Source: Monarcha castaneiventris obscurior (taxonomy: Eukaryota > Chordata > Aves > Passeriformes > Monarchidae). From it: a DNA stretch of 64,000 nucleotides. Under the pieces are notes generated by a model that did no database searches, was not told the origin of the DNA, and was given only the letters and a program-made list of their open reading frames with translations. Below are positions 62,640 to 64,000 of this stretch, piece after piece. Location: the NCBI GenBank assembly GCA_026261815.1, contig JAMPIT010000884.1, forward strand, positions 12,103,001 through 12,167,000, in the 5' to 3' direction. A program made the position numbers and the translations under genes. Each line of letters starts with the position of its first letter. The first letter of the stretch is position 1.

Positions 62640-63960
62640 TCTTAAGCCCCAACTTGGAGCTCGGAGGCGCTGCGGTTCCTCGGGGCGGCTCTGCCGGCCG
62701 CGCTCTCCCCGCAAAGCCCCGCCGCTCCCGGGGGCTGAGCGAGCCCCAGCTCCCTTGAACCCGCCGCCCGCAGTGCAGTATCAATGCATGCCACGGGCAC
62801 AGGGATACTGTCCTGCATCTCACATCGGCCTCGCCTCTGCTGTGCGCAGACAGACGGAAAGACAGACAGACATCGGAGCCGGGCACAGGCCCCCGCCCGC
62901 ATCTCGCCGGCAGAGCAGCAACAACCTTCGGACGCCACCGACAGCACAGGAGGGTGCTTTGTTCCGTGACATTTTCATTCACGTCGAAGCACCCCGATCT
63001 CCTCCTGTGCACCCGCGGGCACTCCCTGTGCTGATCCCCAGGCTTGCCCGAGTGAGATTTCTCTGCTAGAATCTCTAAAACTTATCTCTAAATATCATAA
63101 AATCCTAGGGATGCGGCAGGGAGAAGCTGTCGCGCAGAGCACGGTCCGTGCCGGGGCTGGCGAGCCGGAGGCGCCGCCAGACTCCGGGCACTTGCGCAGC
63201 TACTGCTGAAGTTCGTCCGTCCCCTCGAAGCACCCACGAATGAAACCATTTTCCCCAACGTGAATAGGTCAGATAAACACCGCCCCTTTTCCTTTTTTCT
63301 TTTAATTTTATTAATTTTTAAAATTATTATTCCTCTGTGCTTTTCTAAAAACTCCGGAACAGCGTGTAAACAGGCCGGAGCAAATGCGGCATTTGTGGCG
63401 GAGAGCTGTCAGTCATTAAAAGCCAACAAACCTTTGCAAAGCAGGAATGCGGCCACGGGGATCCATTGTGAGCTGACAATGGGCTCCAGAGCCTCCAGGC
63501 ACCAAAAGCAGCCCGCCTTACTTTTAAGTCCATTGTCAGCAAAGTCCACGACAAAGCTTTTCCCCCGCGGCTAGACAAAATATTCGCCGTGGTACGCTCG
63601 TAAAGAAACACAAGTCTTCTGTCTAACTTGCCGCCTTAAAGCTACAGTAGCCGCTCACCGGGGCTGCCAGAGCCCCGCTGCGCTGGCCGCTGCCTGCCCG
63701 CATCCCTGTTTCCCTGCATCCCTGCTGGCCTCCCGGCTTCCCTGCCGCCTTCCTTGCCCGCCGGCCTCCCGCAGCCGCTCGGGAAGGGGCGCCGGGACCG
63801 TTCCAGTGTCACTTTCCCGGGGGGAGTTTGAGGTCTGTCGGTGCAACCCCGAGCGCCGGAGTCCCCCGCCCGAGGGCTCGTGTTACATCCCAGCAACCCG
63901 AGCCCGCCGGTGATGCCGGGAGAGCCGCGGACAAACAAGCGGGGAGTAATGAATGCGGTG
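62640..63960 (-). promoter_or_regulatory. CpG island, candidate internal promoter of SOX5
   Basis: GC content and CpG density rise abruptly compared with the rest of the AT-rich window. I count roughly 35 CpGs in 62640-63030 alone. Further dense blocks lie at about 63110-63240, 63350-63560 and 63640-63960, separated by AT-rich patches such as 63290-63340. The island is 1.3-2.6 kb 5' of the SOX5 exon at 61294-61380 in the sense direction, the usual place for an alternative first exon. No TATA box is evident. Several open frames on both strands here are compositional. The island could equally serve a divergent non-coding transcript on the plus strand. Being a CpG island is well supported; which transcript it drives is not. 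Confidence 0.7.
63659..63950 (-). other. Candidate alternative SOX5 first exon with splice donor at 63659/63658
   Basis: On the minus strand a GC-rich segment ends CCCCG|GTGAGC, a good donor (exon base 63659, GT at 63658-63657). A frame open from beyond the window edge to this donor leaves one base (G) over. That is the phase required by the next SOX5 exon, whose first two bases complete Glu. The frame has no ATG near its upstream end; the first in-frame ATG in the visible part is at 63719-63717 (context GGGATGC), about 20 codons before the donor. The exon could also be non-coding, with translation starting at 61324. The upstream limit is arbitrary. Confidence 0.3.
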
Positions 63961-64000
63961 GACGGCCATGTATCAATGAATGAATTTCTGCGAGAACGGT

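Noticed and set aside
62611..63069. Open frames of 133 (minus) and 149 (plus) codons in the CpG island.
   Set aside because: GC-rich DNA has few stop codons; both strands are open over the same region and neither product resembles a known protein.
63642..63938. 98-codon minus-strand frame taken at face value as a complete small protein.
   Set aside because: Its apparent start is TTG, not ATG, and the frame is open past the window edge. It is only of interest up to the splice donor at 63659.

Overview
The window is vertebrate nuclear DNA, almost certainly from a bird and probably a songbird (Passeriformes). It is AT-rich, has no bacterial-style gene packing, and carries 3' ends of CR1 LINEs, bird-type LTRs, and two SINEs with a tRNA-Ile-like head and a CR1-like tail (the TguSINE1 type known from passerines). 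The only protein-coding gene I can support is the middle part of SOX5 (SoxD transcription factor, L-SOX5 isoform), read from the minus strand.

Four consecutive internal SOX5 exons are visible with correct splice sites and compatible phases. In transcript order they are 61380-61294 (87 nt), 47132-46960 (173 nt), 44508-44440 (69 nt) and 805-685 (121 nt). Joined, they encode about 149 residues, roughly residues 161-310 of the ~760-residue human protein: the region before the first coiled coil, the leucine-zipper/Q-box coiled coil used for SoxD dimerisation, and the start of the following linker. The HMG box and both gene ends lie outside. The introns are about 14.2, 2.45 and 43.6 kb; the flanking introns run off both window edges.

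Layout on the plus strand: 1-684, intron downstream of the last visible exon; 685-805, exon; 806-44439, the 43.6-kb intron, holding a solo LTR with a 5-bp target duplication (4263-5339), a CR1 tail (about 16.7-17.0 kb), a minus-strand SINE (about 37.2-37.3 kb), a second LTR (about 39.7-40.1 kb), a pair of adjacent perfect hairpins (31.84-31.90 kb) and AT-rich stretches with clustered SOX, homeobox and POU-like motifs; 44440-47132, two exons and a short intron with a second SINE; 47133-61293, an intron with a solo LTR with a 6-bp target duplication (49550-49894) and a longer CR1 tail (about 50.1-50.6 kb); 61294-61380, exon; 62640-63960, a strong CpG island 1.3-2.6 kb upstream of that exon in the sense direction.

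The most interesting observation is the CpG island. It looks like an internal SOX5 promoter and contains a consensus minus-strand splice donor at 63659/63658. An open frame ending there joins the next SOX5 exon in the correct phase. That exon also has an in-frame ATG in a strong Kozak context. Together these suggest an N-terminally truncated SOX5 isoform that keeps the coiled coil. No operon-like or novel enzymatic system is visible. Most other open frames here are chance ORFs in intron or lie inside repeats.
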